Shown here piece after piece: positions 27,675 to 39,155 of a stretch of 64,000 nt of DNA. The position numbers were made by a program, and so were the translations under genes. This DNA is from Lapillicoccus jejuensis (GTDB lineage: Bacteria > Actinomycetota > Actinomycetes > Actinomycetales > Dermatophilaceae), in the NCBI RefSeq assembly GCF_006715055.1, contig NZ_VFMN01000001.1:3100001-3164000 (forward strand). The letters run 5' to 3'. The notes beneath the pieces were generated by a model that was not told the DNA's origin, did no database searches, and saw only the letters and a program-made list of their open reading frames with translations. Numbering within the stretch: the stretch's first letter is position 1; each line of letters starts with the position of its first letter.

Positions 27675-28208
27675 GTGCCGCAGGTCTCCGTACGGCGCGC
27701 CGGTGCGGCGGACGCCGGGGCCTGGGTCGCCTGCTACCTCGACGCCCTCGAGGCGGCGTACGGCGACCTCATGCCCCCGGCGTTCGGGCCGGTCCACCGG
27801 GCCCGCGAGGCCGAGCTCGTCGCGGCCAAGGAGGTCGAGCTGGCCGACGGCTCGCCCCTCGCGCCGGTGCGCGGGTGGGTCGCCGAGGACGAGCGCGGCG
27901 TCGTCCTCGCCGTCGCCTGCGTGCGCGACGGCGCCAACGGCTGGGAGCGCGACCGGGGCCTGCCGCCCGCGACCGCGACCCTGCAGCTGGAGAAGCTGTA
28001 CGCCGTCCCCGCGGCCCTCGGCACCGGCGCCGGCCCGGCCCTGTTCGCCGCGGCGGTGGGCGATGCGGCGTCGTACCTCTGGCTCGTCGAGGGCAACGAG
28101 CGGGCCGAGCGGTTCTACCGGCGCCGCGGCTACGTCCCCGACGGCGTGAGGACCCTCGGCGGTCCGACGTGGTTCGAGCGCACGATGGTCCGCCTCGCCC
28201 GGACCTGA
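27675..28208 (+). CDS. GNAT family N-acetyltransferase
   Basis: 177-aa acetyltransferase. The acetyl-CoA loop region is LEKLYAVPAALGTGAGPALFAAA, followed by YLWLVEGNERAERFYRRRGYVPDG, the typical GNAT C-terminal strand-helix. The GTG start lies one base after the ftsY stop, so it is translated from the ftsY mRNA. Substrate not predictable. It ends at a very long bidirectional hairpin. Confidence 0.85.
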   Translation: MPQVSVRRAGAADAGAWVACYLDALEAAYGDLMPPAFGPVHRAREAELVAAKEVELADGSPLAPVRGWVAEDERGVVLAVACVRDGANGWERDRGLPPATATLQLEKLYAVPAALGTGAGPALFAAAVGDAASYLWLVEGNERAERFYRRRGYVPDGVRTLGGPTWFERTMVRLART

Positions 28209-28278
28209 CCCGAATCGGATTCGGCCCACTCGGCTCGGGTCGTGACCCGAGCCGAGCGCCCCGAATCCGATTCGGGTC
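28207..28278. terminator. Nested double hairpin between convergent GNAT and ppk2 genes
   Basis: Outer arms 28207-28224 and 28261-28278 are a perfect 18-bp inverted repeat. Inside it, 28229-28241 and 28244-28256 form a second perfect 13-bp inverted repeat. The outer arm shares an ATTCGG-type core with the hairpin at 4194-4271. Confidence 0.8.
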
Positions 28279-28281
28279 GAC

Positions 28282-29199
28282 TCAGAACGCGTCGGGGTCG
28301 CCGTCGGGGAAGAGGTCGGCCGCGGCCCCGACGACGAGCGGGTCGGGCCGGCCGACGAGCTCCTCGTCCTTGTCCGCGTAGTCGAACCGCGCGAGGACGT
28401 GCCGCATCGCCTCGAGCCGGGCGCGCTTCTTGTCGTTGGACTTGACCACCGTCCACGGCGAGCGCGTCGTGTCGGTGCGCCGGAACATCTTCTCCTTGGC
28501 GTCGGTGTACTCGTCCCACTTGTCGAGGCTGGCCAGGTCCATCGGGGACAGCTTCCACTGCCGCACCGGGTCGACCAGCCGGATGGTGAAGCGGGTCAGC
28601 TGCTCCGAGCGCGACACCGAGAACCAGAACTTCACGACGTCGATGCCGTCGGCGATGAGCAGCTTCTCGAAGGCCGGCGCCTGCTTGTAGAACTCCGTGC
28701 ACTGCTCGTGGGTGGCGAAGCCCATCACCCGCTCGACCCCGGCCCGGGTGTACCAGGAGCGGTCGAAGAGGACGAGCTCACCGGCCGTGGGCAGGTGGGC
28801 GACGTAGCGCTGGAAGTACCACTCGCCCTTCTCGCGCTCGCTCGGCTTCTCCAGCGCGACCACCCGCGCCCCGCGCGGGTTGAGGTGCTCGGTGAACCGC
28901 TTGATCGTCCCGCCCTTGCCGGCGGCGTCGCGGCCCTCGAAGAGGATGACGATCCGTCGGCCCTCGGCCTTGGTCCAGTTCTGCAGCTTGAGCAGCTCGA
29001 TCTGCAGCCGACGCTTCTCGTGCTCGTAGGTGTCCCGGTCGAGCCGGGCGTCGAACGGGTAGCCCTCGCGCCAGGTCTCGACCGGTTCGCCGTCCGGCCC
29101 GAGCAGCACCGGGTCGTCGTCGTCGTCGACGACCGAGTAGCCCTGCGGCACCTGCCCGGCCGCCAGCGACCGGGCGTCCAGCGGGGCCGTCGTCGTCAT
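28282..29199 (-). CDS. ppk2: Polyphosphate kinase 2
   Basis: 305-aa single-domain PPK2 that transfers phosphate between polyphosphate and nucleotides. Walker A FEGRDAAGKGGT (G89-K95), lid-type basic residues in EKPSEREKGEWYFQRYVAHL, and Walker B ELVLFDRSWYTRAGVE are present, as is the long C-terminal helical block around KLSPMDLASLDKWDEYT. The 50-residue acidic N-terminal extension (DDDDD) is common in this group. The ATG has a TAGGGT box ending eight bases upstream. Whether it prefers ADP, GDP or AMP cannot be read from sequence. Confidence 0.94.
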   Translation of the reverse strand: MTTTAPLDARSLAAGQVPQGYSVVDDDDDPVLLGPDGEPVETWREGYPFDARLDRDTYEHEKRRLQIELLKLQNWTKAEGRRIVILFEGRDAAGKGGTIKRFTEHLNPRGARVVALEKPSEREKGEWYFQRYVAHLPTAGELVLFDRSWYTRAGVERVMGFATHEQCTEFYKQAPAFEKLLIADGIDVVKFWFSVSRSEQLTRFTIRLVDPVRQWKLSPMDLASLDKWDEYTDAKEKMFRRTDTTRSPWTVVKSNDKKRARLEAMRHVLARFDYADKDEELVGRPDPLVVGAAADLFPDGDPDAF

Positions 29200-29206
29200 A
29201 CCGGCG

Positions 29207-29212
29207 ACCCTA
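29207..29212 (-). promoter_or_regulatory. -10 box TAGGGT, leaderless promoter for ppk2
   Basis: On the minus strand TAGGGT ends eight bases before the ATG at 29199. Confidence 0.5.
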
Positions 29213-29244
29213 GGGGCGGCGGGTGACCGGACGGTGAACGCGGC

Positions 29245-30180
29245 TCAGCGCGCGGCGGCCCGCTCCCGGGCCCGCCGCGCCGCCTGCACCTTCGGGTTGC
29301 GCGGGTCGGTCAGCGCCCAGCGGATCGTGCCGACCGCGAGCGCCCCCACCTGGCGGGTGACGACCCGCTCGGTCACCGGCAGCGCCGGGAGCCGCAACAT
29401 CGCCTTGGCCCACACCGGCAGCGACGCGACCGCACCGGCGGCGAGGGCGGCGTACCCGACCTTGCTCAGTCCCTCGACCGGCGGGTGCAGCAGCAGGAAC
29501 CGGGTGGCGTCGTGGCAGGCCGCCGTCGCCCGCAGCTCGGGGCGGAAGAGCGCGAGCGTGCCCTCGAGCTCGGCGACCGTGCGTGGCGGGTCGAGCACCC
29601 CCAGCAGCCGGGCCGAGCGGCCCGCCTGCTCGACGTAGGTGTCGGCCTCGGCGGCGGTCAGCGGGGCGGCGCCGTACCGCTGGTGCGTGGTGAGGAAGCT
29701 GTCGACCTCGGCCGCGTGGACCCAGGCGAGCAGGTGCGGGTCGGAGGCGGCGTACGGCGTCCCGTCGTCGGCCTTGCCGCGCACCCGCTCGTGCACGCCG
29801 CGGATCCGCGCGATGACCTCCTCGGCGACCTGCACCGTGCCGAAGGTCGTCGCCGCGAGGTACTCCGACGTGCGCTGCAGCCGGCCCCACGGGTCGGACT
29901 TGTAGCCCGAGTGCCCGGCCACGCCGGCCATGGCCAGCGGGTGGAGCGACTGCAGCAGCAGCGCCCGGATCCCGCCGACGAACATCGCCGCGTCGTCGTG
30001 CACGCGCCACACCGGGTCACCGGGGGTGAACCAGCGCTCGCCGTCGGCGAGCCAGATGGCGGCCGCCTTGGTCTCCGCCTCGGGCCCGGCCACCTTCTCG
30101 CGCAGGCTGTCGGCCAGGCCGGTGCGCAGCACCTGGGCGGGGTCGGGCAGGGAGCGCAGCGACGGGACGGTGAGGGTCAC
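29245..30180 (-). CDS. Oxygenase MpaB family (DUF2236) protein
   Basis: 311-aa DUF2236 protein. Family blocks: WRVHDDAAMFVGGIRALLLQ, SLHPLAMAGVAGHS (conserved histidines thought to bind haem in this family), RTSEYLAATTFGT, and LLAWVHAAEVDSFL. The group includes the fungal oxygenase MpaB and the latex clearing protein Lcp, but most bacterial members have no known substrate. The GTG start at 30180 has GGAGGG directly abutting it and a CACCAT box at leaderless distance. It may be read with the GH3 gene upstream, 58 bases away. Confidence 0.82.
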   Translation of the reverse strand: MTLTVPSLRSLPDPAQVLRTGLADSLREKVAGPEAETKAAAIWLADGERWFTPGDPVWRVHDDAAMFVGGIRALLLQSLHPLAMAGVAGHSGYKSDPWGRLQRTSEYLAATTFGTVQVAEEVIARIRGVHERVRGKADDGTPYAASDPHLLAWVHAAEVDSFLTTHQRYGAAPLTAAEADTYVEQAGRSARLLGVLDPPRTVAELEGTLALFRPELRATAACHDATRFLLLHPPVEGLSKVGYAALAAGAVASLPVWAKAMLRLPALPVTERVVTRQVGALAVGTIRWALTDPRNPKVQAARRARERAAAR

Positions 30181-30238
30181 CCCTCCATGGTGCGTCGCCC
30201 CACCGACACCCGTCCCGCGGGGTACGACGAGGCGTCGG

Positions 30239-31738
30239 TCACCGAGCGACGTGCTCCAGCTCCGCGACGAGGGCCGCGCCGGCGGCGCGGGTGTCGCCGT
30301 ACGTCCGGGCCCAGTGGGCGCCGAGGTCGTCGCGGTCGTCGGGGACGCCCGTCGCCACGACGAGGGCGTCCGGGCGCGCGGCGACGAGCGCGGCGAGCCG
30401 GGCGGCGACGTCGGGGGAGCGACGCGGGCTACCGACCACGGCGAGGACCTGGCCACCCGTCGGCACGTCCGCGCCGCTCGTGACGACGACGTCCTCCCGC
30501 CAGGCGCGCAGGGCGGCGACGACGCCGGACTCCCGCTCGCCGGCGGCCATCCCCACCGGTCCGCGCAGGTCGAGCACGTGGGCCGGGCCGGGCAGCGCGT
30601 CGAGCGACCCCAGCCCGTGCGTGCGCAGGGCACCGGCGGAGACGGTGCGCACGACCTCGCGCACGTGCTCCTCGGCGCCGTCGTCGACGGGCGCCGCGGC
30701 CCGCGTCTCGCCGACCCACCACGCCAGCTCGCCGACCCGGCGGGCGGCCTCCTCGAGCCGGTCGACGCGCAGGTCGCCGGCGTCGACGGCCGCGAGGACC
30801 GCCTCGTGCACCTCGTGGAAGGCGGCCTCGTCGTCGTACGGGTCGGGGTGGCTGGGGTTGCCGATGCAGACGAGGTCGACGCCGGCGGCCAGCGCCCGCG
30901 CCGCGCCCGGGCCGCGCCCGACCCCGGCGGAGATCGCGCGCATGTCGACGGCGTCGGAGACGACCAGCCCGCTGAAGCCGAGGTCGCCGCGCAGCACCTC
31001 GAGCACGGTCGGCGACAGCGTCGCCGGCCGGTCGTCGAGCGCCGCGACGACGAGGTGCGCCGTCATGACCGCCCGCACGCCGGCGCGGACGACCGCCTCG
31101 AACGGCACGAGGTCGCGCCGGGCCAGGGTGTCGCGGTCGACGTCGACGACGGGCAGCGCGAGGTGGCTGTCGGTCGTCGTGTCCCCGTGCCCGGGGAAGT
31201 GCTTGGCGCAGGCCGCGACCCCGACCGACTGGATCCCCTCGACCGCAGCGGCGGCGTGCCGGGCGACGAGCTGCGGATCGGCGCCGTACGACCGCAGCCC
31301 GATGACGGGGTTGTCGGGGTCGGCGTTGACGTCGACGTCGGGCGCGAGGGCCAGGTCGACGCCGTGGTCGCGGCACAGCCGCCCGATGGCCGCGTTGACC
31401 GCGGTGGTCGCCGCGACGTCGTCGACCGCCCCGAGCGCCGCCGCCGTGGGGTACGGCGACCCGTGCGGCACCTGCAGCCGGGTGACCTCACCGCCCTCCT
31501 CGTCGCTGGCGACGACGAGGTCGTTGCGCAGCCCGTGCAGCTCCCAGGTTAGCGCGGCGACGTCGCCCCGCCCGTGCTCGTCGCGGACGTTCGGCGCGAA
31601 GAGGCAGACCCCGCCGAGACCGTCCTGGACCTCGCGGCGCAGCCAGTCGGGGGCGCGGGTGCCGCGGAAGCCCGGCAGGAGCACGGTGCGGGCGAGGCGT
31701 CGTACGCGCGGGTCGGTCGAGGGGGTCCCGGAGGCCAT
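30239..31738 (-). CDS. Glycoside hydrolase family 3, NagZ-like
   Basis: 499-aa GH3 enzyme. The block KHFPGHGDTTTDSH (Lys-His, then the Asp/His dyad on the flexible loop) marks the beta-N-acetylhexosaminidase (NagZ) branch; VVSDAVDMRAI carries the nucleophile aspartate. The barrel is followed by a C-terminal alpha/beta domain (about 340-499), which minimal NagZ proteins lack. No signal peptide is seen, so it should act in the cytosol on recycled muropeptides or GlcNAc-linked sugars. The start is ATG 31738. It is divergent from amt. Confidence 0.9.
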   Translation of the reverse strand: MASGTPSTDPRVRRLARTVLLPGFRGTRAPDWLRREVQDGLGGVCLFAPNVRDEHGRGDVAALTWELHGLRNDLVVASDEEGGEVTRLQVPHGSPYPTAAALGAVDDVAATTAVNAAIGRLCRDHGVDLALAPDVDVNADPDNPVIGLRSYGADPQLVARHAAAAVEGIQSVGVAACAKHFPGHGDTTTDSHLALPVVDVDRDTLARRDLVPFEAVVRAGVRAVMTAHLVVAALDDRPATLSPTVLEVLRGDLGFSGLVVSDAVDMRAISAGVGRGPGAARALAAGVDLVCIGNPSHPDPYDDEAAFHEVHEAVLAAVDAGDLRVDRLEEAARRVGELAWWVGETRAAAPVDDGAEEHVREVVRTVSAGALRTHGLGSLDALPGPAHVLDLRGPVGMAAGERESGVVAALRAWREDVVVTSGADVPTGGQVLAVVGSPRRSPDVAARLAALVAARPDALVVATGVPDDRDDLGAHWARTYGDTRAAGAALVAELEHVAR

Positions 31739-31849
31739 GCCGACGATGCTCCCAGCCTCGCCGGGGAGCCGATCGAGCGGGGGAGCCCACGGGGTGAGAC
31801 GCCCGCGGACCCGTGCAACACGATCGTGACGGGCGGGCCCAGGAGTTGA

Positions 31850-33721
<1,872 letters not shown>

Positions 33722-33792
33722 CGGCGCACCCGCCCGCACCACCCGCACCATCCCGCCGTACGGCGCCCTCCCCGGCGCCGTGACCAGCCCCA

Positions 33793-33838
33793 CCGGGGAC
33801 GACGCGTCCAGCGGACGTCAGCGACGCGTCGTCCCCGG
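33793..33838 (+). terminator. Hairpin after amt-glnK
   Basis: Perfect 15-bp arms 33793-33807 and 33824-33838 with a 16-base loop, between glnK and glnD. It suggests that glnD is transcribed partly on its own. Confidence 0.7.
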
Positions 33839-33922
33839 CGGCGGGGCGGCGGCACCCCACCCGCCCCCCGGCAGCGCTCGTGCGCCGGGACCGCGGACAG
33901 CACGCGACCGCAGGGAGAGACC

Positions 33923-36295
33923 GTGCCCGACGTGAAGCCCGACGTGACCACCCGCCGGCTGGACCTCGCCGGCACCCGCAGCTTCGCCGCCCCGGGCGCC
34001 GGGACGGCCCGCCGTACGGCGCTCGCGCGGTTCGGCCACGAGTGGCTCGGCGAGCTGTGGTCGGCCGCGACCGACGGCCGGGTCGTCCCGGGCGTCGCGC
34101 TCGCCGCGGTGGGCTCGCTCGCCCGCCGGGACGGCGGCCCGCTCAGCGACTACGACCTCGTCCTGCTGCACCAGACCCGCGCCCTCGGCGGGGCCGACCT
34201 CAACGCCCTCGCGGACCGGCTCTGGTACCCGATCTGGGACGCCGGGGTGAAGCTCGACCACAGCGTGCGCACCGTCAACCAGTGCCGCACCGTCGCCGGC
34301 GCCGACCTGTCCGCCGCCGTCGGTCTGCTCGACATCACGTACGTCGCCGGCGACGAGGAGGTCGTCAACGCGGCCCGCTCGACCGTCGCCCACGACTGGC
34401 GCGGCAACGCCCGCACCCGGCTGCCGCAGCTGCAGGAGGGGATCGTCGCGCGGCACGCCCGGCAGGGCGACCTGGCCCACCTCATCGAGCCCGACCTCAA
34501 GGAGGCCCGGGGCGGGCTGCGCGACATGACGGTGCTGCGGGCCCTCACCGCCGCGTGGCTCGCCGACCGCCCGCACGGCGAGGTCGACGACGCGTACGCG
34601 CGGCTGCTCGACGTGCGCGACGCCGTCCACGTCGTCACCGGCCGCGGCCGCGACCGGCTCGGCCGGGAGGACCACGACGCCGCCGCCGCGCTGCTCGGCT
34701 ACCCCGACTCCGACCTGCTGCTCACCGACGTCTCCGCCTCCGCGCGGACCATCGCCTACGCCCTCGACGGGACGCTGCGCCGGGCCGCGCAGAGCCAGCG
34801 CGCCCGGACCCTGCGGGTCGGCCCGCGCCGGCCGCGGCTCACCCCGCTGGGCTACGGCCTCTTCCTGCACGACGGCGAGGCGGTCCTCGGCCCCGGCGTC
34901 GACCCGCGCAGCGACCCGCTGCTCATCCTGCGGGCCGCGCTCGTCGCCGCCCGCAACGGCGTGACCATCGCGCCGACGACCCTGGCCAACCTCGCCGCCC
35001 ACTGCCCGCCGCTGCCCGAGCCGTGGCCCGAGCAGGCGCTCGCCGTCCTCGGCGACCTGCTCGCCACCGGCCCCGGCCTCGTCGCCGTCTGGGAGGGCCT
35101 CGACCTCGCCGGCGTCGTCGAGCGGTGGATCCCGGAGTGGTCCGCGGTGCGCAGCCGCCCGCAGCGCAACGCCGTCCACCGGCACACCGTCGACCGGCAC
35201 CTCGTCGAGACGGTCGTGCGGGCCAGCGGGCTGCTGCGCGAGGTCGCCCGCCCCGACCTGCTGCTGCTCGCCGCGCTGCTGCACGACATCGGCAAGGTCG
35301 CCGGCTCACGGGACCACTCCGAGACCGGCGCGCCGATCGCCGACCGGGTCCTGGCCCGGATGGGGGTCGTCGACGCCGACCGCGAGCTCGTCGTCCGGCT
35401 CGTGCGCGAGCACCTCACCCTCATCGACCTCGCGACCCGCCGCGACGGCGACGACCCGGCCACCGTCGCCGCCGTCTCCGACGCCGTCGGCGGCGACGTC
35501 GCCACCCTCGACCTGCTGCGCGCCCTCACCGAGGCCGACGCGTCCGCCGCCGGCCCGGCCGCCTGGACCGACTGGCGGGCCAGCCTGCTGGCCAAGCTCG
35601 TCGGCACCGCGCGCACCGCCCTCGAGCAGGGCGCGCCCCCCACCGAGGGCTACCGCCCGCCCGACCCCGTGCCGGACGAGGTGCACCTCCGGCTGGCCAC
35701 CGGGCAGCCGTACGTCGTCGTCACGCCGCTGGGCGGGGCGCACCGGGTCGACGTGTTCGACCGCGACCGGCTCGGTCTCTTCGCCGACACCGCCGGGCTG
35801 CTCGCCGCCCAGGGGCACATCGTGCGCTCCGCCGTGGTGCGCACCGTCGACGGCGTGGCCGCCAACGAGTGGCACGTCGAGACGCCCGGCGGCGACGCCC
35901 CGGACGAGGGCGCCGTGATGCGCGGGCTGATGCGCCTGTCCGAGGGGGACCGGGAGCCGATCGCGGTGCTCGAGCGGCGGCGTCGTACGCCCGCGGACAG
36001 CTCGCGGGCGACCTCCGGGTCGCCCGGCCAGACCCGCGCGATGGTCATCTCGCACGCCTCGGACACCGCCACGGTCATCGAGGTCCGCGCGGGCGACCGC
36101 CCCGGGCTGCTGCACGAGATCGGGATGACGCTGGCCCGGGCGAGCCTCAGCGTGCGCTCGGCCCACATCGCGACGTACGCCGGCCAGGCCCTCGACACCT
36201 TCTACGTCACCGAGTTCGGGGGCCGGCCGCTGCCGCCCGCCCGGGTCGCGCAGGCGGTGTCGATGATCATCGACACCTGCGACGGCGTCGGCTGA
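33923..36295 (+). CDS. glnD: PII nucleotidyltransferase/deadenylylase
   Basis: 790-aa bifunctional enzyme that modifies and demodifies GlnK according to glutamine level. The N-terminal nucleotidyltransferase motif is [19 protein letters not shown], then a helical linker, an HD phosphohydrolase domain ([11 protein letters not shown]), and two C-terminal ACT domains for glutamine sensing ([40 protein letters not shown]). The GTG has GGGAGAG five bases upstream. It completes the amt-glnK-glnD nitrogen unit. Confidence 0.94.
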   Translation: MPDVKPDVTTRRLDLAGTRSFAAPGAGTARRTALARFGHEWLGELWSAATDGRVVPGVALAAVGSLARRDGGPLSDYDLVLLHQTRALGGADLNALADRLWYPIWDAGVKLDHSVRTVNQCRTVAGADLSAAVGLLDITYVAGDEEVVNAARSTVAHDWRGNARTRLPQLQEGIVARHARQGDLAHLIEPDLKEARGGLRDMTVLRALTAAWLADRPHGEVDDAYARLLDVRDAVHVVTGRGRDRLGREDHDAAAALLGYPDSDLLLTDVSASARTIAYALDGTLRRAAQSQRARTLRVGPRRPRLTPLGYGLFLHDGEAVLGPGVDPRSDPLLILRAALVAARNGVTIAPTTLANLAAHCPPLPEPWPEQALAVLGDLLATGPGLVAVWEGLDLAGVVERWIPEWSAVRSRPQRNAVHRHTVDRHLVETVVRASGLLREVARPDLLLLAALLHDIGKVAGSRDHSETGAPIADRVLARMGVVDADRELVVRLVREHLTLIDLATRRDGDDPATVAAVSDAVGGDVATLDLLRALTEADASAAGPAAWTDWRASLLAKLVGTARTALEQGAPPTEGYRPPDPVPDEVHLRLATGQPYVVVTPLGGAHRVDVFDRDRLGLFADTAGLLAAQGHIVRSAVVRTVDGVAANEWHVETPGGDAPDEGAVMRGLMRLSEGDREPIAVLERRRRTPADSSRATSGSPGQTRAMVISHASDTATVIEVRAGDRPGLLHEIGMTLARASLSVRSAHIATYAGQALDTFYVTEFGGRPLPPARVAQAVSMIIDTCDGVG

Positions 36296-36311
36296 CCTCA
36301 CGGCCGGCGGT

Positions 36312-36317
36312 TAGGCT
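36312..36317 (+). promoter_or_regulatory. -10 box TAGGCT, leaderless promoter for ffh
   Basis: TAGGCT ends seven bases before the GTG at 36324; no ribosome-binding site is seen. Confidence 0.5.
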
Positions 36318-36323
36318 TCGGGC

Positions 36324-37934
36324 GTGTTCACCTCTCTGTCCGACCGGCTGACCGAGACCTTCAAGGGCCTGCGCGGCAAGGGCAAGCTCTCCGAGTCCGA
36401 CGTCAACAAGGCGCTGCGCGACATCCGCCTCGCGCTGCTCGACGCCGACGTCGCCCTGCCGGTCGTGCGCGCCTTCATCGGGCAGGTGCGCGAGCGCGCG
36501 CTCGGCGCGGAGGTCAGCCAGGCGCTCAACCCGGCGCAGCAGGTCGTCAAGATCGTCAACGAGGAGCTCGTCGGCATCCTCGGCGGCGAGACCCGCACGG
36601 TGCGCTACGCCAAGACCCCGCCGACGGTCATCATGCTCGCCGGCCTCCAGGGGTCGGGCAAGACGACGTTCGCCGGCAAGCTCGGGTACTGGCTCAAGGA
36701 GCAGGGGCACACCCCGCTGCTCGTCGCCGCCGACCTGCAGCGCCCGAGCGCCGTCACCCAGCTCGAGGTGACCGGCCAGCGCGCCGGCGTCCCCGTCTTC
36801 GCGCCCGAGCGCGGCAACGTCGGCGGCCACGACGCCGTCCTCGGCACCGGGGAGGGCACCCGCTCCTTCGGCGACCCCGTCGCCGTCTCCCGCGCCGGCA
36901 TCGCCGAGGCCCGCGCCAAGCAGTACGACGTGGTCATCGTCGACACCGCGGGCCGGCTCGCCGTCGACGAGGACCTCATGCAGCAGGCCGCCGACATCCG
37001 CGCGGCGATCCAGCCCGATGAGGTCCTCTTCGTCATCGACGCGATGATCGGCCAGGCCGCCGTCGAGACGGCGCTGGCCTTCCAGCAGGGCGTCGACTTC
37101 ACCGGCGTCGTCCTGTCCAAGCTCGACGGCGACGCCCGCGGTGGCGCGGCCCTGTCCGTCGCCACGGTCACCGGCCGGCCGATCATGTTCAGCTCGGTCG
37201 GCGAGCAGACCAAGGACCTCGAGGTCTTCCACCCCGACCGGATGGCCGGCCGGATCCTCGACATGGGCGACGTCCTCACGCTCATCGAGCAGGCCGAGAA
37301 GGCGTTCGACCGCGAGCAGGCCGACGAGATGGCCCGCAAGTTCCTCGCCGAGGAGGACTTCACCTTCGACGACTTCCTCCAGCAGATGGCCGCCATCAAG
37401 AAGATGGGGTCGCTGAAGTCGATGCTCAAGATGATGCCGGGCATGCAGCAGATGCGCGCCCAGCTCGACGCGCTCGACGAGCGCGAGTTCGACCGGGTCG
37501 AGGCGATGGTGCGGTCGATGACGCCGTACGAGCGCACCCACCCCAAGCAGATCGACGGCTCGCGCCGCGCCCGCATCGCTCGCGGCTCCGGCGTCACCGT
37601 CAGCGAGGTCAACCAGCTGCTCGAGCGCTTCCGCGAGGCGCAGAAGATGATGAAGTCGCTCGCCCGCGGCGGCGGTGGCGGCCTGCCCGGCATGCCGGGG
37701 ATCCCCGGCACCGGCAAGAAGGGCCGCGCCCAGCAGCCGCAGCGCAGGAAGTCCAAGAGCGGCAACCCCGCCCGCCGCGCCGCCGAGGAGCGCGAGGCCG
37801 CGCAGAAGGCCGCCGGCGCCCGCACCGGCGCCGCCCGCAGCGCCTTCGGTCTCGGGGACGACGCCGACGGCGGTCCCGCCGGTCTGGACCCGGCGAACCT
37901 GCCGAAGGGCTTCGAGAAGTTCCTCGGCCGCTGA
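36324..37934 (+). CDS. ffh: Signal recognition particle protein Ffh
   Basis: 536-aa SRP54 GTPase that binds signal sequences and 4.5S RNA and hands ribosomes to FtsY. N domain, then G domain with GLQGSGKTT (108-116), ADLQRPSAVTQL, DTAGR (207-211) and LSKLDGDARGG. The C-terminal M domain is methionine-rich (MLKMMPGMQQM) with a Gly-rich stretch and a basic Arg/Lys tail. Between ERGN and GDPV (about 166-181) there is an extra segment of about 15 residues in the SRP insertion box. Leaderless GTG start. It is a single gene. Confidence 0.95.
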   Translation: MFTSLSDRLTETFKGLRGKGKLSESDVNKALRDIRLALLDADVALPVVRAFIGQVRERALGAEVSQALNPAQQVVKIVNEELVGILGGETRTVRYAKTPPTVIMLAGLQGSGKTTFAGKLGYWLKEQGHTPLLVAADLQRPSAVTQLEVTGQRAGVPVFAPERGNVGGHDAVLGTGEGTRSFGDPVAVSRAGIAEARAKQYDVVIVDTAGRLAVDEDLMQQAADIRAAIQPDEVLFVIDAMIGQAAVETALAFQQGVDFTGVVLSKLDGDARGGAALSVATVTGRPIMFSSVGEQTKDLEVFHPDRMAGRILDMGDVLTLIEQAEKAFDREQADEMARKFLAEEDFTFDDFLQQMAAIKKMGSLKSMLKMMPGMQQMRAQLDALDEREFDRVEAMVRSMTPYERTHPKQIDGSRRARIARGSGVTVSEVNQLLERFREAQKMMKSLARGGGGGLPGMPGIPGTGKKGRAQQPQRRKSKSGNPARRAAEEREAAQKAAGARTGAARSAFGLGDDADGGPAGLDPANLPKGFEKFLGR

Positions 37935-37970
37935 CGGCCCGCACACCGTCGTCACGCCCCGCACACCGTC

Positions 37971-37988
37971 CACGGTGCCCGCACCGTG
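37971..37988 (+). terminator. Hairpin after ffh
   Basis: CACGGTG (37971-37977), loop CCCG, CACCGTG (37982-37988). It lies within a short stretch of GCACACCGTC direct repeats. Confidence 0.5.
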
Positions 37989-38053
37989 ACGAGCGTGCGC
38001 TGATCGCCTCCGGGACCGCGGTGGGGCGCTCGGCGACCGCCGCCGGGGCGCCG

Positions 38054-38059
38054 TAGGGT
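38054..38059 (+). promoter_or_regulatory. -10 box TAGGGT, leaderless promoter for the amidohydrolase gene
   Basis: TAGGGT ends eight bases before the ATG at 38067; no ribosome-binding site is seen. Confidence 0.5.
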
Positions 38060-38066
38060 CGGGGTC

Positions 38067-39155
38067 ATGGCGGAGGACGTCCTGCACCTGGCCGGGCCGG
38101 TGCTCACCGGACCCCACGAGGAGCGCGCCGAGGCGTGGGTCGTGGGCGGGCTGATCACCTACGAGCGGCCGCCCGCGTCGGTGGGGACGACGACGGTCCG
38201 CGGCTGGGTCGTGCCCGGGCTCGTCGACGCGCACTGCCACATCGGGCTCGACGCGCACGGCGCCGTCGACGAGGCGACGACCGAGCAGCAGGCCCTCACC
38301 GACCGCGCCGCCGGGACGCTGCTCGTGCGCGACGCCGGGTCCGCCGCCGACACCCGCTGGGTCGACGAGCGCGAGGACCTGCCGCGGATCGTCCGCGCCG
38401 GGCGGCACATCGCCCGCACCCGCCGCTACGTGCGGAACTTCGCCGCGGAGGTCGAGCCCGACGACGTCGTCGCGCAGGTACGGCGCCAGGCCCGCGCCGG
38501 TGACGGGTGGGTCAAGCTCGTCGGGGACTGGATCGACCGCGACACCGGCGACCTGGCGCCGTCGTTCCCGCGCGAGACCGTGGTCGCGGCCGTCGCCGCC
38601 GCCCACGAGGAGGGCGCCAGGGTCACCGCGCACTGCTTCGGCGAGGAGTCGCTGCACGACATGGCGGCCGCCGGGATCGACTGCGTCGAGCACGCCACCG
38701 GCCTCGACGAGGAGACCACGCGGCTGTTCGCCGAGAAGGGGATCCACGTCGTCCCGACCCTGGTCAACATCGCGACCTTCCCGCAGATCGCCGAGGCGGC
38801 CCGCGAGAAGTTCCCCCGCTACCACGCGCACATGCTCGCCCTGCACGCCCGCCGCCACGAGACCGTCGCCCGCGCCCACGAGGCCGGGCTGCCGGTCTGG
38901 GTCGGCACCGACGCGGGCGGCAGCCTCGCCCACGGGCTCGTCGTCGACGAGGTCCTCGAGCTGACCCGCGCCGGTCTCACCCCGCTCGAGGCGCTCGACG
39001 CCGCCACGTGGGGAGCGCGCCGCTGGCTCGAGCGGCCGGCCCTCGAGGAGGGCGCCCCCGCCGACCTGCTCGTCCTCGAGACCGACCCGCGCACCGACGT
39101 GCGGGCGCTCGCGGCGCCGTACGCCATCGTGCTGCGCGGCGTCACCGTCGGGTGA
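38067..39155 (+). CDS. Amidohydrolase family protein
   Basis: 362-aa metal-dependent hydrolase of the amidohydrolase superfamily (imidazolonepropionase/prolidase-like branch). The first metal site is DAHCHIGLD (H-x-H). The carboxylated-lysine region WVKLVGDWID, the later histidines VTAHCFGEES and VEHATGLDE, and the final aspartate in VWVGTDAGGSLAHG are all present. The C-terminal EEGAPADLLVLETDP closes the beta-sandwich. Cytosolic, full length, substrate unknown. Its TGA overlaps the GTG of the GNAT-kinase gene. Confidence 0.88.
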   Translation: MAEDVLHLAGPVLTGPHEERAEAWVVGGLITYERPPASVGTTTVRGWVVPGLVDAHCHIGLDAHGAVDEATTEQQALTDRAAGTLLVRDAGSAADTRWVDEREDLPRIVRAGRHIARTRRYVRNFAAEVEPDDVVAQVRRQARAGDGWVKLVGDWIDRDTGDLAPSFPRETVVAAVAAAHEEGARVTAHCFGEESLHDMAAAGIDCVEHATGLDEETTRLFAEKGIHVVPTLVNIATFPQIAEAAREKFPRYHAHMLALHARRHETVARAHEAGLPVWVGTDAGGSLAHGLVVDEVLELTRAGLTPLEALDAATWGARRWLERPALEEGAPADLLVLETDPRTDVRALAAPYAIVLRGVTVG

